27,149 nt of DNA from Pseudomonadota bacterium (GCA_021816505.1 JAKAXS010000001.1:1-27149); one strand, 5' to 3'. Positions 7,401 to 14,946 are shown, counted from the first letter of the stretch. Translations and numbers: made by a program. The notes: generated by a model not told the origin, from the sequence alone.

Positions 7401-8126
7401 ATGCACATCATCCCGGTTATCGATGTCCGAAACGGGCAGGCGGTGCGCGCCATTGCCGGTGTCCGCTCGAACTATCGGCCGCTGACGTGGTGCGTGGGCG
7501 CCGGAACGGAGCCCGGACAGGTCCAGGCGGCTTCAGCCGAGGGCGCCCCTGATGCGTCGTCGCCGCTCGCTATCGCCCGGGGGTATCTCGGCCTCTACGG
7601 GTTCCCGATCCTCTACATTGCGGACCTTGACGGGATAGAGGGACGGCCTGCCGTGGGGGGCTGGGCATCCGACATGTTCGGCAATCTGCCGGACGTTCAG
7701 TTCTGGATCGATGCCGGCCAGCGGTTCGCGGGGGGCGGGCTGCACACGACGGTTATCGGGTCCGAGGCGTTGAAGGATGAGGATCTGCGCGGCACGTTTC
7801 CGGATGCAGCGGTGCTGTCGCTCGACTTTCGCGAGGACGTGTTTCTAGGGCCGCTGCGGCTGCTGGAAACACCGCAGCTCTGGCCGCGCCGCGTCATCGT
7901 GATGAGCCTTTCGCGTGTCGGCAGCAATGCGGGGCCTGACCTGGAACGCGTTGCCGACATCGTTCGGCGCGCGCCGCACGCGGAGGTCTACGCGGCTGGC
8001 GGCATTCGCGATCTGAGCGATGTGCGGGCCGCACGCGCGGCGGGTGCTGCCGGCATTCTGATTTCTTCGGCTCTGCATGGCGAAAAAATTAAGGCCGATG
8101 ATCTCGAAGAGATCATCGGCCTCTGA
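7401..8126 (+). CDS. HisA/HisF-related TIM-barrel protein of the H4MPT island
   Basis: A 241-residue (beta/alpha)8 protein. The N-terminal strand IIPVIDVRNGQAVRAIAG mirrors HisA, including the Asp in IDVRNG. LSLDFRED carries the second barrel Asp position. VYAAGGIRDLSDVRAARAAGAAGILISSALH is the HisA-like phosphate-binding end. The middle segment (NYRPLTWCVGAG, insertion around residues 30-60) differs from true HisA, so it is not expected to be the histidine enzyme. HisA-related genes are known in H4MPT gene islands of methylotrophs and in methanogens; the reaction is not established to my knowledge. GAGGAG lies about 10 bp before ATG 7401. The last 11 codons contain the fae terminator hairpin, on the opposite strand. 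Confidence 0.78.
   Translation: MHIIPVIDVRNGQAVRAIAGVRSNYRPLTWCVGAGTEPGQVQAASAEGAPDASSPLAIARGYLGLYGFPILYIADLDGIEGRPAVGGWASDMFGNLPDVQFWIDAGQRFAGGGLHTTVIGSEALKDEDLRGTFPDAAVLSLDFREDVFLGPLRLLETPQLWPRRVIVMSLSRVGSNAGPDLERVADIVRRAPHAEVYAAGGIRDLSDVRAARAAGAAGILISSALHGEKIKADDLEEIIGL
8083..8121 (-). terminator. Intrinsic terminator of fae, inside the convergent HisA-like gene
   Basis: A perfect 13-bp stem GGCCGATGATCTC (8093-8105)/GAGATCATCGGCC (8109-8121) encloses a 3-nt loop. On the minus strand it is followed by TTAATTTTTT (8092-8083), a classical Rho-independent terminator for transcripts coming from fae. On the plus strand no T-tract follows, so it acts in one direction. It lies within the last 11 codons of the HisA-like gene, encoding KADDLEEIIGL. 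Confidence 0.85.
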
Positions 8127-8271
8127 TTAGGGTCGTCACGTGCCAGGGTGGAAGTTCCCTACCACTCCCGCCGTGTCAGCCGTTCCAACGGCCAGCAAGC
8201 AGTCTACCCAATCGCTGCAGCAGACCCCCCTTCATAGGAGGTGTGTCATCCTGCTGTGGACGGTGTCCGCT
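8127..8271 (-). other. 145-nt fae 3' UTR with local stem-loops
   Basis: Between the fae stop and the downstream terminator lies 145 nt with no credible gene. On the minus strand I see a short GCCGTT/AACGGC hairpin (near 8178-8191), a GGGAGTGG/CCACCC pairing (near 8148-8171) and a GGAA-C-TTCC palindrome. The region is long for an alphaproteobacterial 3' UTR and could hold a 3'-derived small RNA. I do not recognise an Rfam family in it. Confidence 0.3.
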
Positions 8272-8784
8272 TCAAGTCTTAGCGCCGAACGGATGCGATG
8301 CCGAGTTGCGCTGAGCGGTTGCTTCAGCAGCGGTCGGCTTGCCAGCGATGGCGCGAGCCAGAGCTTCCTTCACGGCGCGATAGTTGTAGTCCTGGATCTT
8401 CGCGTCGTCAGCAGCTTCCCAGTGGATGAACACGCCGACGCAAACGTAGACGTCGTCAGCTTCGTTGGCGGGGATCACGCCTTCAGCAACCGAGTCCTGG
8501 ATCGCCTTGGCGACGCCGTACTGTGCCGGGCCGAACATCTGAACGGCCTGACGGGCGTCCTTGATGGTGACCTTGTTGAACATCACGGTGTTGGGCTTGC
8601 AGGCCAGGTTCGGAGCGATCACGGCGAGGAGCGACGTGAAGCCGTCCTTGTTGTTCGTCAAGCTGTTGCAGAATGCGGTTTCTGCAGCGCTGCCGCGCGG
8701 TCCAATGATGAGGTCGATGTGAGCGACTTCGTTGCCGTCGCCGACGAGCGACTCGCCGACCAGTACGCGGTTGATCTTAGCCAT
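8272..8784 (-). CDS. fae: Formaldehyde-activating enzyme
   Basis: The 170-residue cytoplasmic enzyme condenses formaldehyde with tetrahydromethanopterin to methylene-H4MPT, the entry step of the H4MPT oxidation pathway. Family hallmarks are MAKINRVLVGESLVGDGNEVAHIDLIIG, with the proposed catalytic histidine at H22, then AFCNSLTNNKDGFTSLLAVIAPNL, MFNKVTIKDARQAVQMFGPAQ and a long C-terminal helix NYRAVKEALARAI. Length is standard. A strong Shine-Dalgarno (GGGAGGAA) precedes ATG 8782-8784. It is the last gene of the minus-strand H4MPT operon, but a 190-bp gap after ORF17 suggests an extra promoter, as expected for a very highly expressed protein. Transcription should end at 8083-8121. Confidence 0.97.
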   Translation of the reverse strand: MAKINRVLVGESLVGDGNEVAHIDLIIGPRGSAAETAFCNSLTNNKDGFTSLLAVIAPNLACKPNTVMFNKVTIKDARQAVQMFGPAQYGVAKAIQDSVAEGVIPANEADDVYVCVGVFIHWEAADDAKIQDYNYRAVKEALARAIAGKPTAAEATAQRNSASHPFGAKT

Positions 8785-8832
8785 TATGGAGATTCCTCCC
8801 AGAGATTTGCTGAAACAGTTGATCGCCGACGC

Positions 8833-8855
8833 ACCCCCGAAGGACCGTCGGGGGT
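8833..8855 (-). promoter_or_regulatory. 5' leader hairpin upstream of fae
   Basis: In the 190-bp ORF17-fae gap, ACCCCCGA (8833-8840) and TCGGGGGT (8848-8855) form a perfect 8-bp stem with a 7-nt loop, 48 nt before the fae start. No T-run follows, so it is not a terminator. It probably lies in the fae leader RNA and may affect stability or translation. A second palindrome GGCGCC-GGG-GGCGCC lies at 8935-8949, close after the ORF17 stop, and could be a weak ORF17 transcript end. No consensus -35/-10 pair is clear. Confidence 0.4.
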
Positions 8856-8974
8856 CAGTCGGGTGCCGTCGATTTCTCAGCTACCTTTGTCTGCGAACGA
8901 TGACAAACGTCACCGGACCGGTTGGCCAGATAGCGGCGCCGGGGGCGCCAGGAGTTCCCTTACGATAGCCTTGT

Positions 8975-9859
8975 CTATTCGACAAGAGGCGAAACAGCGA
9001 CCGGCTGTCGCCCGCGACGGATTATCGTGTCGGTAAAAAGGGTTGCGACGACGAAGTCGGCGGTCGTACCTGGGTTAATGCGCTCGGATTTGAGGGATGC
9101 ATCAAATGCGAGCAAACGGTCCCGGGCATCGCGGGACGTGAGGGGGAACAAGCGAGGCCGCAAGGCGGCTGCGGCGGCACGGATCTCCTCGGCGCGTTCA
9201 ATGCCGTACTTGCGAGCGATATGGCTGTCCGGAAAAGTGGCAAGCAGCTTCAGATGCAGGTTGGCGATCGCGTCTTCCTCGGTGCGTTCGACGCGCCGCG
9301 CGGCCGCCAGTTCCGGCAGCGCAAAATCGAAGACGTCAGTGAAGTTGCTGACGTAGGCATTGGCGATGCGATCGCGATCCTTCGCGAGGGCCATTGCCTC
9401 CAAAAGCGTGACGTTCGCCGGCTCGGAGACGTCTTCGGTCGCCACCTCGCCAAGGCCGCCGGGATTGGCGTGGGAGATCGCGCGATAGGCATCTTCAGCA
9501 TCCTGCGTGTCGAGCGTGGTCAGCATGAGCGACAGCCGGGTGGAGATGTTGGTCGTTGCCATCGTCGCCTCGGCTGCGGCCGCAATCGGTGCGCACAGCA
9601 GCAGGATTCCGAGATTGGTGTTGCAGCCCGCCGCCGCAAAGCTGGCTTCGACGGCAAGGCGTACCCTGGCGCCGACGCGCAGCGCGGGGTTGGCGATGTG
9701 CGGTGCGGCGGCGTCGGCCGCGCGTTCGAATTGTTCGACATCCATGTCGTGACCGGCGGCATGGATGTGCACGTTACCGGCCTTGATGGCACGTAACTCT
9801 GCCCGGCACGCGCCTACGAACGCATCTTCGATCTGCGATGGCGAGAGGAGGGCGGTCAT
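8975..9859 (-). CDS. ORF17-like CitG/triphosphoribosyl-dephospho-CoA synthase family protein
   Basis: A 294-residue all-helical protein with the CitG family pattern: KAGNVHIHAAGHDMD near the N terminus, AAGCNTNLGILLLCAPI in the middle and SHANPGGLG. The family attaches a triphosphoribosyl group in citrate lyase cofactor synthesis. In methylotrophs the homologue known as ORF17 belongs to the H4MPT gene cluster, where a ribosyl-phosphate transfer role in cofactor synthesis is plausible but inferred. There is no citrate lyase gene nearby. Its start overlaps the ORF7 stop by 4 bp (ATGA at 9856-9859), so the two are translationally coupled. The C terminus INPGTTADFVVATLF is typical of the family. 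Confidence 0.82.
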   Translation of the reverse strand: MTALLSPSQIEDAFVGACRAELRAIKAGNVHIHAAGHDMDVEQFERAADAAAPHIANPALRVGARVRLAVEASFAAAGCNTNLGILLLCAPIAAAAEATMATTNISTRLSLMLTTLDTQDAEDAYRAISHANPGGLGEVATEDVSEPANVTLLEAMALAKDRDRIANAYVSNFTDVFDFALPELAAARRVERTEEDAIANLHLKLLATFPDSHIARKYGIERAEEIRAAAAALRPRLFPLTSRDARDRLLAFDASLKSERINPGTTADFVVATLFTDTIIRRGRQPVAVSPLVE

Positions 9860-10761
9860 CGGCGCGGCATCGAGCGGAGCGCGATGAGGAAGTCGTCTGC
9901 CAAGGTCGCGGCGATGTCAGCGTCGGTCACGCTTTGCAGACCTTTCCAGGCGGGGTTCGAGTTGATCTCTAGCACCAATAGTTCGCCGTCCGGTCCACGG
10001 ATCAGGTCGACGCCGGCATAGTCGGCACCGACCGTTTTCGTTGCGGCCAGCGCGAGCCGCTGCATCTCGTAACACGGGAGGTGGGCAACCGGTTCGGCCC
10101 CCTGGTGCACATTGGTGATCCACGATGAGGATCGGCGCACCATCGCCGACAAAATGCGGCCGCAGGAGATGAAAACGCGCCAGTCCTCGAATTCGGTGGC
10201 ATCGGCGGCGCGCAGGTAGGGCTGCATGTAGTAGACGTTGCCTATTGCCTCGGGGGCGGGCAGGTCCGCCGCTGTGTCGGCCTTCATGATGCCGTTTCCC
10301 TGGCTGCCGAACAACGGCTTGACGACGATGGGTCGCCCCGCTGTGTCGCAATATGCGATGGCACCGGGTTGACCTTCGACGGCGCGGGTCTCCGGCGTCG
10401 GCAGGCCGGCGCGGCGGAAAAGGAAGGTCGCGGTCGATTTGTCTACGCAGCGCTCGATGGCGCGGGCGTCGTTCCACACGCGCACGCCGCTGATGCGCAG
10501 TGCATGCAGGATCCCGAGCCGGAACGTGATCTGCTCCAGGCCGCCTGCTGAGATGGAGCGGACGAAGGCCCCGTCCGGCAGTTGGCCGTCGAAACCGGGA
10601 ATGTCGAGCCCGCTTGGCGTCGTGGTGTCGAATGCGCAGCGCGTCAGGGTGGTCACCACGACTTCGGCGCCGCGGTTCTCCATCGCGTTCGCGAGGCGGC
10701 GGGCGTGCCAGTCGCCGCCTTCCTCCTCAACGAACAAAACAATGCGAAACGGGGCGGTCAT
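9856..10761 (-). CDS. ORF7-like RimK-type ATP-grasp ligase
   Basis: A 301-residue ATP-grasp protein. The N-terminal domain starts RIVLFVEEEGGDWHARRLANAM. The ATP-grasp core shows DKSTATFLFRRAGLPTPET, VVKPLFGSQGNGIMK (nucleotide-binding Lys and glycine-rich loop) and the metal site DLIRGPDGELLVLEINSNPAWKG. RimK-type enzymes add alpha-linked glutamate. In methanogens a relative (MptN) glutamylates H4MPT, so this protein is a candidate for glutamylation of H4MPT or methylofuran. It is known as ORF7 in methylotroph H4MPT clusters. It is coupled to ORF17 by a 4-bp overlap and is 47 bp from the mch stop. Confidence 0.82.
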   Translation of the reverse strand: MTAPFRIVLFVEEEGGDWHARRLANAMENRGAEVVVTTLTRCAFDTTTPSGLDIPGFDGQLPDGAFVRSISAGGLEQITFRLGILHALRISGVRVWNDARAIERCVDKSTATFLFRRAGLPTPETRAVEGQPGAIAYCDTAGRPIVVKPLFGSQGNGIMKADTAADLPAPEAIGNVYYMQPYLRAADATEFEDWRVFISCGRILSAMVRRSSSWITNVHQGAEPVAHLPCYEMQRLALAATKTVGADYAGVDLIRGPDGELLVLEINSNPAWKGLQSVTDADIAATLADDFLIALRSMPRR

Positions 10762-10775
10762 GTGGTGCTCCCGCG

Positions 10776-10806
10776 CCCTCTCACCGCAGAACGGGGAGAG
10801 AGAAGG
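10776..10806. repeat. Degenerate mini-copy of the GC-rich palindromic repeat
   Basis: The 47-bp gap between mch and ORF7 contains CCCTCTCACC ... GGGGAGAGAGAAGG, a short inverted repeat with the same CCCTCTCCCC/GGGGAGAGGG arms as the two larger repeats at 22259-22367 and 24130-24257, but with a mismatch and without the TGAGGGGCAG core. It would form a hairpin in the operon mRNA just after mch. Confidence 0.5.
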
Positions 10807-10808
10807 TG

Positions 10809-11774
10809 TCAGGCGAAGCTGGCTTCGACGATTTCAGGCGCGAGCTTGCCGGCGTGGAACGAGCGGCCCGTGTCGAGGTTCGACACCGTGACGAGCGCCG
10901 GCGAAAACAGCATCGCGTCGATCTTGTAGAAGTCGCCGTTCACCTCGGAGAAGATCTCCGCGAACGGCTTGCCGTAGGAGCTCGATGAGGACGACGGCAG
11001 ATTGTCGGCGAGCTTCTTGGCGTCGTCGTCGGAGCCGCGCACGAACAGCTGGATGCGCCCGCCGTAGATGATGGCGTCATTCGTGCGACCCATGGCCTGC
11101 ACGAAATCGGGGATCGGCGGTGCAAGCGGGGCGACGCCGTAGCCGTCGACGATGTTTTCCAGATTGAAGTGCAGCGCATGCGCCTTGTGCAGCGACACTT
11201 CGAGCACGCGCGCGGCGATCTGCACCGTGCCGGCCAGGCTGCCGGTCGGCGCGTAGAGGATCGACAGATCGCTGGGGTCGACGTTGCAGGCGGTCGCGAC
11301 CTTCTTGGCGACGGACGACGGCGGTGCCTTGTCGCCTTCGATGACGAGCGCGGTCTTCTTGTGGCTGTCGACATAGCCCAACTCGCCGTACAGCTCCTCG
11401 ACGCGCGAGAGCGCGCGTGCCGGGCCGGAGCCGAGCGCGAAGAAACCGCTCTCCTCTTCGGTGATGGTCCAGCCGGCGTATTGGCTGCCGAGGCAGGCGA
11501 TGACGGGATTGGTGGAGTGGACGACCACGCCGAGCGGCCAGCGCTCCAGGCCCGAGGCGCTGGTGATCGACACGGTGCCGAGGCCGCCCATGCAGACCTC
11601 GCCGAGGCGGCGGCCCGCTTCCAGGCCGCCGGGCACGTTGGCGCCGAGGTCGATCAAGCGCTCGCCGGCTTCTCCGGTGGAAACGGCGCAGCGGAGAGCG
11701 GCCGCATCGTTGACGATGCTTTCGACGATCCGCGCGGAGTAGGCCGAGACACTCGGGCTTGCGTTCTGTTTCAT
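10809..11774 (-). CDS. mch: Methenyltetrahydromethanopterin cyclohydrolase
   Basis: The 321-residue enzyme interconverts methenyl-H4MPT and N5-formyl-H4MPT, the step after MtdB. Recognisable family segments are SVSAYSARIVESIVNDAAALRCAV, RLIDLGANVPGGLEAGRRL, PLGVVVHSTNPVIACLGSQYAGW, FFALGSGPARALSRVEELY and YAPTGSLAGTVQIAARVLE. The start ATG 11772-11774 gives the usual N terminus and overlaps the ORF5 stop by 4 bp (ATGA). A longer in-frame reading to 11945 adds Arg-rich sequence that is only a shadow of ORF5. It is part of the minus-strand H4MPT operon. Confidence 0.96.
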   Translation of the reverse strand: MKQNASPSVSAYSARIVESIVNDAAALRCAVSTGEAGERLIDLGANVPGGLEAGRRLGEVCMGGLGTVSITSASGLERWPLGVVVHSTNPVIACLGSQYAGWTITEEESGFFALGSGPARALSRVEELYGELGYVDSHKKTALVIEGDKAPPSSVAKKVATACNVDPSDLSILYAPTGSLAGTVQIAARVLEVSLHKAHALHFNLENIVDGYGVAPLAPPIPDFVQAMGRTNDAIIYGGRIQLFVRGSDDDAKKLADNLPSSSSSSYGKPFAEIFSEVNGDFYKIDAMLFSPALVTVSNLDTGRSFHAGKLAPEIVEASFA

Positions 11775-12922
11775 GACGGGTGTCCTCCAATTTTTGGGCT
11801 TTGATACAGCATCTGTTCGAGCGCGGCGAGGCGCTCCTGGCAGAGGGCTGCGGCGATTTCGGGCGTGGCGCCTTCGGCAAACGCGGTCGCCAGCGGGTCG
11901 TGTTCGGCGATGACGGTGCCGGGAGCCGGCCGGTCGCTCGACCACTCCGGCCAGGCGATGTCGGGGACGGTCAACGTGCCGCGATCCGCATAGAGATAAG
12001 CCGCGGCGAGCGTCGATGGCGCCCAGCCGGACTGAAGCACTTCGACCGGGTCGTCGCCCTGGACGGCGGCCATGTGCGCTTTGAACAGTGTGCCTTGCGC
12101 GTCATCGAGCACGTCGAGCGATGCGCCTGGGCGCGGGTTGACATCGACCAGTAACGGCTCGCCGCCCGGGTCCACGAGAAAATCGAACGAGACCAGGCCG
12201 ACGAGTTTCAGCGCCTCGCACAGCGCCAGCATGGTGTCGACCAGGCGCGCTTCGAGTTCGGCGTCGATCTCGATGTTGCCGACGGCGCCGCCGTAGCGGT
12301 AGGGGCGGCGCGGCGCGGCGTTCACCCACTGGCGCGTGAAGGCAAACGCAACGCCCTTGGGCGACGTGATGGCAAGCGCCGAGATGGCATCGCCGGGGGC
12401 CGCGCGCTGGAAATAGCGGTGCGGCATTGCCGTCGGATGGGGCTTGCAGCGGACGATGTGCGTGCCGCCGCTTCCGCCTTCGAGCTTCGACAGCCAGCCT
12501 TGGCCTTGTGCCGGCGGCGTCAAAGACGTTTCGGGATGCGGGATGCCGAGGTGGGAGAGCAGGCCGAAGAGGTCTTTCGGCGTGCTGCAGTGGCGGACCA
12601 CCGGGGCCGGACAGCCGAGCACGGGATACGTCTCCGCGAGCTTTTCGATGCAGTGAGGCTGATCCTCGAAGCCGGCACCGAGCACGATGCCGATCGGCGC
12701 GGTAGCGCTCCGGGTCGCGAGTTCGGCGCAGGCGTCGAGCAAGGGCGCAATCCGGAAGCCGTGATGCAGCGCGTCGGGCAAGCAACGGACATCGGTGGCG
12801 ATCGCGCGTGTGTCGCTGTCGCCGCACGCATCGACGACGAGCGGGGCATAACCAGCACGACGGGCGGACGCTGCCAGCGCCCGCCCGGAATAAGCGGCAA
12901 TCAGGACGGTGCCGGCCGTCAA
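11771..12922 (-). CDS. ORF5-like ATP-grasp protein of the H4MPT cluster
   Basis: A 383-residue protein. The N-terminal domain (TVLIAAYSGRALAASARRAGY) is a Rossmann-like pre-ATP-grasp fold. The core contains WLSKLEGGSGGTHIVRCK (glycine-rich ATP loop), a YGGAVGNIEIDAELEARLV segment and the metal-binding LVSFDFLVDPGGEPLLVDVNPRPGAS. The C terminus (residues 290-383) has no motif I recognise. It corresponds to ORF5 of methylotroph H4MPT clusters. In methanogens an ATP-grasp ligase (MfnD) joins tyramine to glutamate in methanofuran synthesis, so a carboxylate-amine ligation in methylofuran or H4MPT synthesis is possible. It has 4-bp overlaps at both ends, with mtdB and with mch. Confidence 0.82.
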   Translation of the reverse strand: MTAGTVLIAAYSGRALAASARRAGYAPLVVDACGDSDTRAIATDVRCLPDALHHGFRIAPLLDACAELATRSATAPIGIVLGAGFEDQPHCIEKLAETYPVLGCPAPVVRHCSTPKDLFGLLSHLGIPHPETSLTPPAQGQGWLSKLEGGSGGTHIVRCKPHPTAMPHRYFQRAAPGDAISALAITSPKGVAFAFTRQWVNAAPRRPYRYGGAVGNIEIDAELEARLVDTMLALCEALKLVGLVSFDFLVDPGGEPLLVDVNPRPGASLDVLDDAQGTLFKAHMAAVQGDDPVEVLQSGWAPSTLAAAYLYADRGTLTVPDIAWPEWSSDRPAPGTVIAEHDPLATAFAEGATPEIAAALCQERLAALEQMLYQSPKIGGHPS

Positions 12923-13818
12923 GCCGTGAGCTGCCGCGCCAGCGTGAAGGCGTGACGGAAGTCGAGGGCCAGCGGCTCCTTCGACGACAGCATCTGCTTG
13001 AAGAGGCCGGACTCGGTCTTGTACTTGATGTCGCCGATGGCGAGCGGGCCGATCCCCAGCACGTTGCTGTTGGGCAGCTTGTCGCCGTCCATGAACAGTT
13101 CCATGCCGTCGACGCCCGGAGGCGGCACGGCATTCACGTCCGCGACGACGAGCAGGTTCTTGGCGCCTGCCATGTGTTCCGTCGAGACGACGCGCACGCC
13201 GGCTGCGGCGGCGGCGAAGATGACCTCGGCATTGGCGATGATGTCGCGCTTCTGCTCTTCGGTCTCACCGGCGACGGCCTTGAGGTCGACGCCAAAGCGC
13301 TCTTTCGAAACTGCGGCCGACTTGACGACACGGTCCACGCCGCGATGTGCGACGAGCGTCACGTCCGCACCTTCCAGCGCGGAGATGATGGACGACGCGA
13401 AGCCGACGACGCCGGTGGCGCCGAACACGGCGACTTTCGTGCCCTTCCAGTCGCGATTGAATTTCTGCTTCAGCTGACGCTCGACGCAGGCAACCATGGC
13501 GGCGGCAGTGGTGAACGAGCCGGCAGGGTCGGCGAAGACCGAGCACTGGAACGGCGGCACCATGGCTTTCGCGGCGGCGTCCATCATGTCGAGTGCGAGG
13601 ATGGCGTCCTTGCCGCCCATGAAGAAACCGGTGCGAACGCCGTAGTCGGGCGGACGCGAGAAGATTGCATCCTGGACCAGGGGGCCGACTTCTTCGAGCG
13701 CCACGTTGATGTAGGGAACGATGACTTTGTAGCCTGCGTCCGCCGCCATGTTCACGTCGAACGGGCTCATATGCTTTTGCGGAGCCAGCATATGCAGAAT
13801 TGGCGTCGCTTCGCTCAT
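12919..13818 (-). CDS. mtdB: NAD(P)-dependent methylene-H4MPT dehydrogenase
   Basis: The 299-residue enzyme oxidises methylene-H4MPT to methenyl-H4MPT. The N-terminal half contains ILHMLAPQKHMSPFDVNMAADAGY and the substrate-side GVRTGFFMGGKDAILALDMM. The Rossmann motif is VFGATGVVG (GATGVVG at residues 133-139), followed by VTLVAHRG, whose Arg is compatible with NADP binding. It belongs to the MtdA/MtdB family; I call MtdB because of linkage to mch, ORF5 and fae. MtdA remains possible and would differ by strict NADP use and activity on tetrahydrofolate. Its stop overlaps the ORF5 start by 4 bp. The gap to the upstream beta-RFAP synthase gene is 49 bp. Confidence 0.92.
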   Translation of the reverse strand: MSEATPILHMLAPQKHMSPFDVNMAADAGYKVIVPYINVALEEVGPLVQDAIFSRPPDYGVRTGFFMGGKDAILALDMMDAAAKAMVPPFQCSVFADPAGSFTTAAAMVACVERQLKQKFNRDWKGTKVAVFGATGVVGFASSIISALEGADVTLVAHRGVDRVVKSAAVSKERFGVDLKAVAGETEEQKRDIIANAEVIFAAAAAGVRVVSTEHMAGAKNLLVVADVNAVPPPGVDGMELFMDGDKLPNSNVLGIGPLAIGDIKYKTESGLFKQMLSSKEPLALDFRHAFTLARQLTA

Positions 13819-13867
13819 CGTGGTCGGTCCCTTTAGGTTGGTGCTGCTCGACGCAGCTTTTTGTTGG

Positions 13868-14836
13868 TTAGGCGTCGGTAAAAATTTGTGCGCCGGAGTT
13901 ACGTCCGCGCACGACCAATATGTCCAGGCCCAACCCCTTAGCCTCTTCGCCTAAAGTATGAAAGAGCTTGTTCGCCGCATCCTCGCTGTCGACGAACGCG
14001 AAGCCCGTGGGGCCCCAGGAGCTTTGGCCCAATCCGGTAGCGCCCATCGTGCCCATGCGCTTGATCAGACGACCGACGTTCGGGCTGCTCCAGACACCTC
14101 CCTGGGCCCCGGCGAAGTGGCTGCCGATAACCTGTTGAATCTCGGTCAATGCCTTGCCGAAAAGCGGGAGGTCGCGCTCCGCCAGCCCGGGCAGCAAAAG
14201 CAACATCGTCAGATGACAGAGGTGTGCGGCGGTCGCGAGCGGGAAGACGCGCAGTCCTGCGAATGCCTTGGTCTCGCGCTCGCCATGGACGCCGACCGAC
14301 GTGCGGTCGATGACGAGCAGTGCACGCCATTCTTCGGGAAACGGCGTGTGCGCGATGACCGGCGGTGCGCGATCAGCGTCGCTGCGACCGCCATCGATGA
14401 TGAAGCCGCCGCCGGTGAACGACGTCATGCCGATCGCGGATCGCGCGCCGCGATCGACCAGTTCGCCCAGCGTGCGCGGACTTTCGTCGATCCGGGCCAA
14501 CCGCATCATGCCCGCGCCGATGGCCAGCGCGAGCTGAGTTCCCGAACCAAGCCCTGCGTGCGCGGGTATCGCCTGGCGGACGTCGACCGCCAGTTTGTCG
14601 TCGATCCCGAAGTGCGCCGCAAAACGGCTCACCAGCGTTTCTACGCGCGCCTTCTCGAGCCCGGTGGCCGTGAGGCGGTCCGCGCGCCGGATCGTCAGTT
14701 CCGTGACGGGTTGGTCGACGCTGAGGCCGATGCTGCCGAACTTGCGGCCGAGGCCGCCGTTAAGGTCTAGGAAACCCAAATGCAGGCGCGCAGGGGCGAT
14801 AACGCGGATGGCCGGTTTCGTCTCGAGTGTCGACAT
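13868..14836 (-). CDS. Beta-ribofuranosylaminobenzene 5'-phosphate synthase (GHMP fold)
   Basis: The 322-residue enzyme makes beta-RFA-P from p-aminobenzoate (or hydroxybenzoate in archaea) and PRPP, the first committed step of tetrahydromethanopterin synthesis. The N terminus RVIAPARLHLGFLDLNGGLGRKFGSIG is characteristic. The GHMP loop PAHAGLGSGTQLALAIG lies at residues 91-107. AHLCHLTMLLLLPGLAERDLPLFGKAL and the C-terminal GQSSWGPTGFAFV match the family. Start ATG 14834-14836 was chosen because an upstream ATG at 14926 adds 30 residues with no family match. It is the first gene of the minus-strand operon and is divergent from the carbinolamine dehydratase across 110 bp. The archaeal symbol mptG would apply by function. 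Confidence 0.9.
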   Translation of the reverse strand: MSTLETKPAIRVIAPARLHLGFLDLNGGLGRKFGSIGLSVDQPVTELTIRRADRLTATGLEKARVETLVSRFAAHFGIDDKLAVDVRQAIPAHAGLGSGTQLALAIGAGMMRLARIDESPRTLGELVDRGARSAIGMTSFTGGGFIIDGGRSDADRAPPVIAHTPFPEEWRALLVIDRTSVGVHGERETKAFAGLRVFPLATAAHLCHLTMLLLLPGLAERDLPLFGKALTEIQQVIGSHFAGAQGGVWSSPNVGRLIKRMGTMGATGLGQSSWGPTGFAFVDSEDAANKLFHTLGEEAKGLGLDILVVRGRNSGAQIFTDA

Positions 14837-14946
14837 AAGTCTCAGGCTTTCCTTCGTGCGGCCGGTCCGGCATATGTGATGACATGCGCCGGAGAGCTGC
14901 GCTCGGGCAAGGCCCATAATGTCCACGAACGCCAGGAGAGAGCAAT

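Noticed and set aside
7401..8126. Histidine biosynthesis hisA
   Set aside because: No other his genes are nearby, the central region differs from HisA, and the gene sits in an H4MPT island.
8127..8271. Possible riboswitch or 6S-like RNA downstream of fae
   Set aside because: Several stems are present, but I could not match any known consensus, so only a structured 3' UTR is reported.
8140..9036. 298-codon plus-strand open frame antisense to fae
   Set aside because: It lies opposite the unmistakable fae gene, shows no recognisable family and has the composition of a GC-rich shadow frame.
12919..13818. MtdA instead of MtdB
   Set aside because: The families are close relatives; linkage with mch, ORF5 and fae favours MtdB, but only cofactor assays would settle it.
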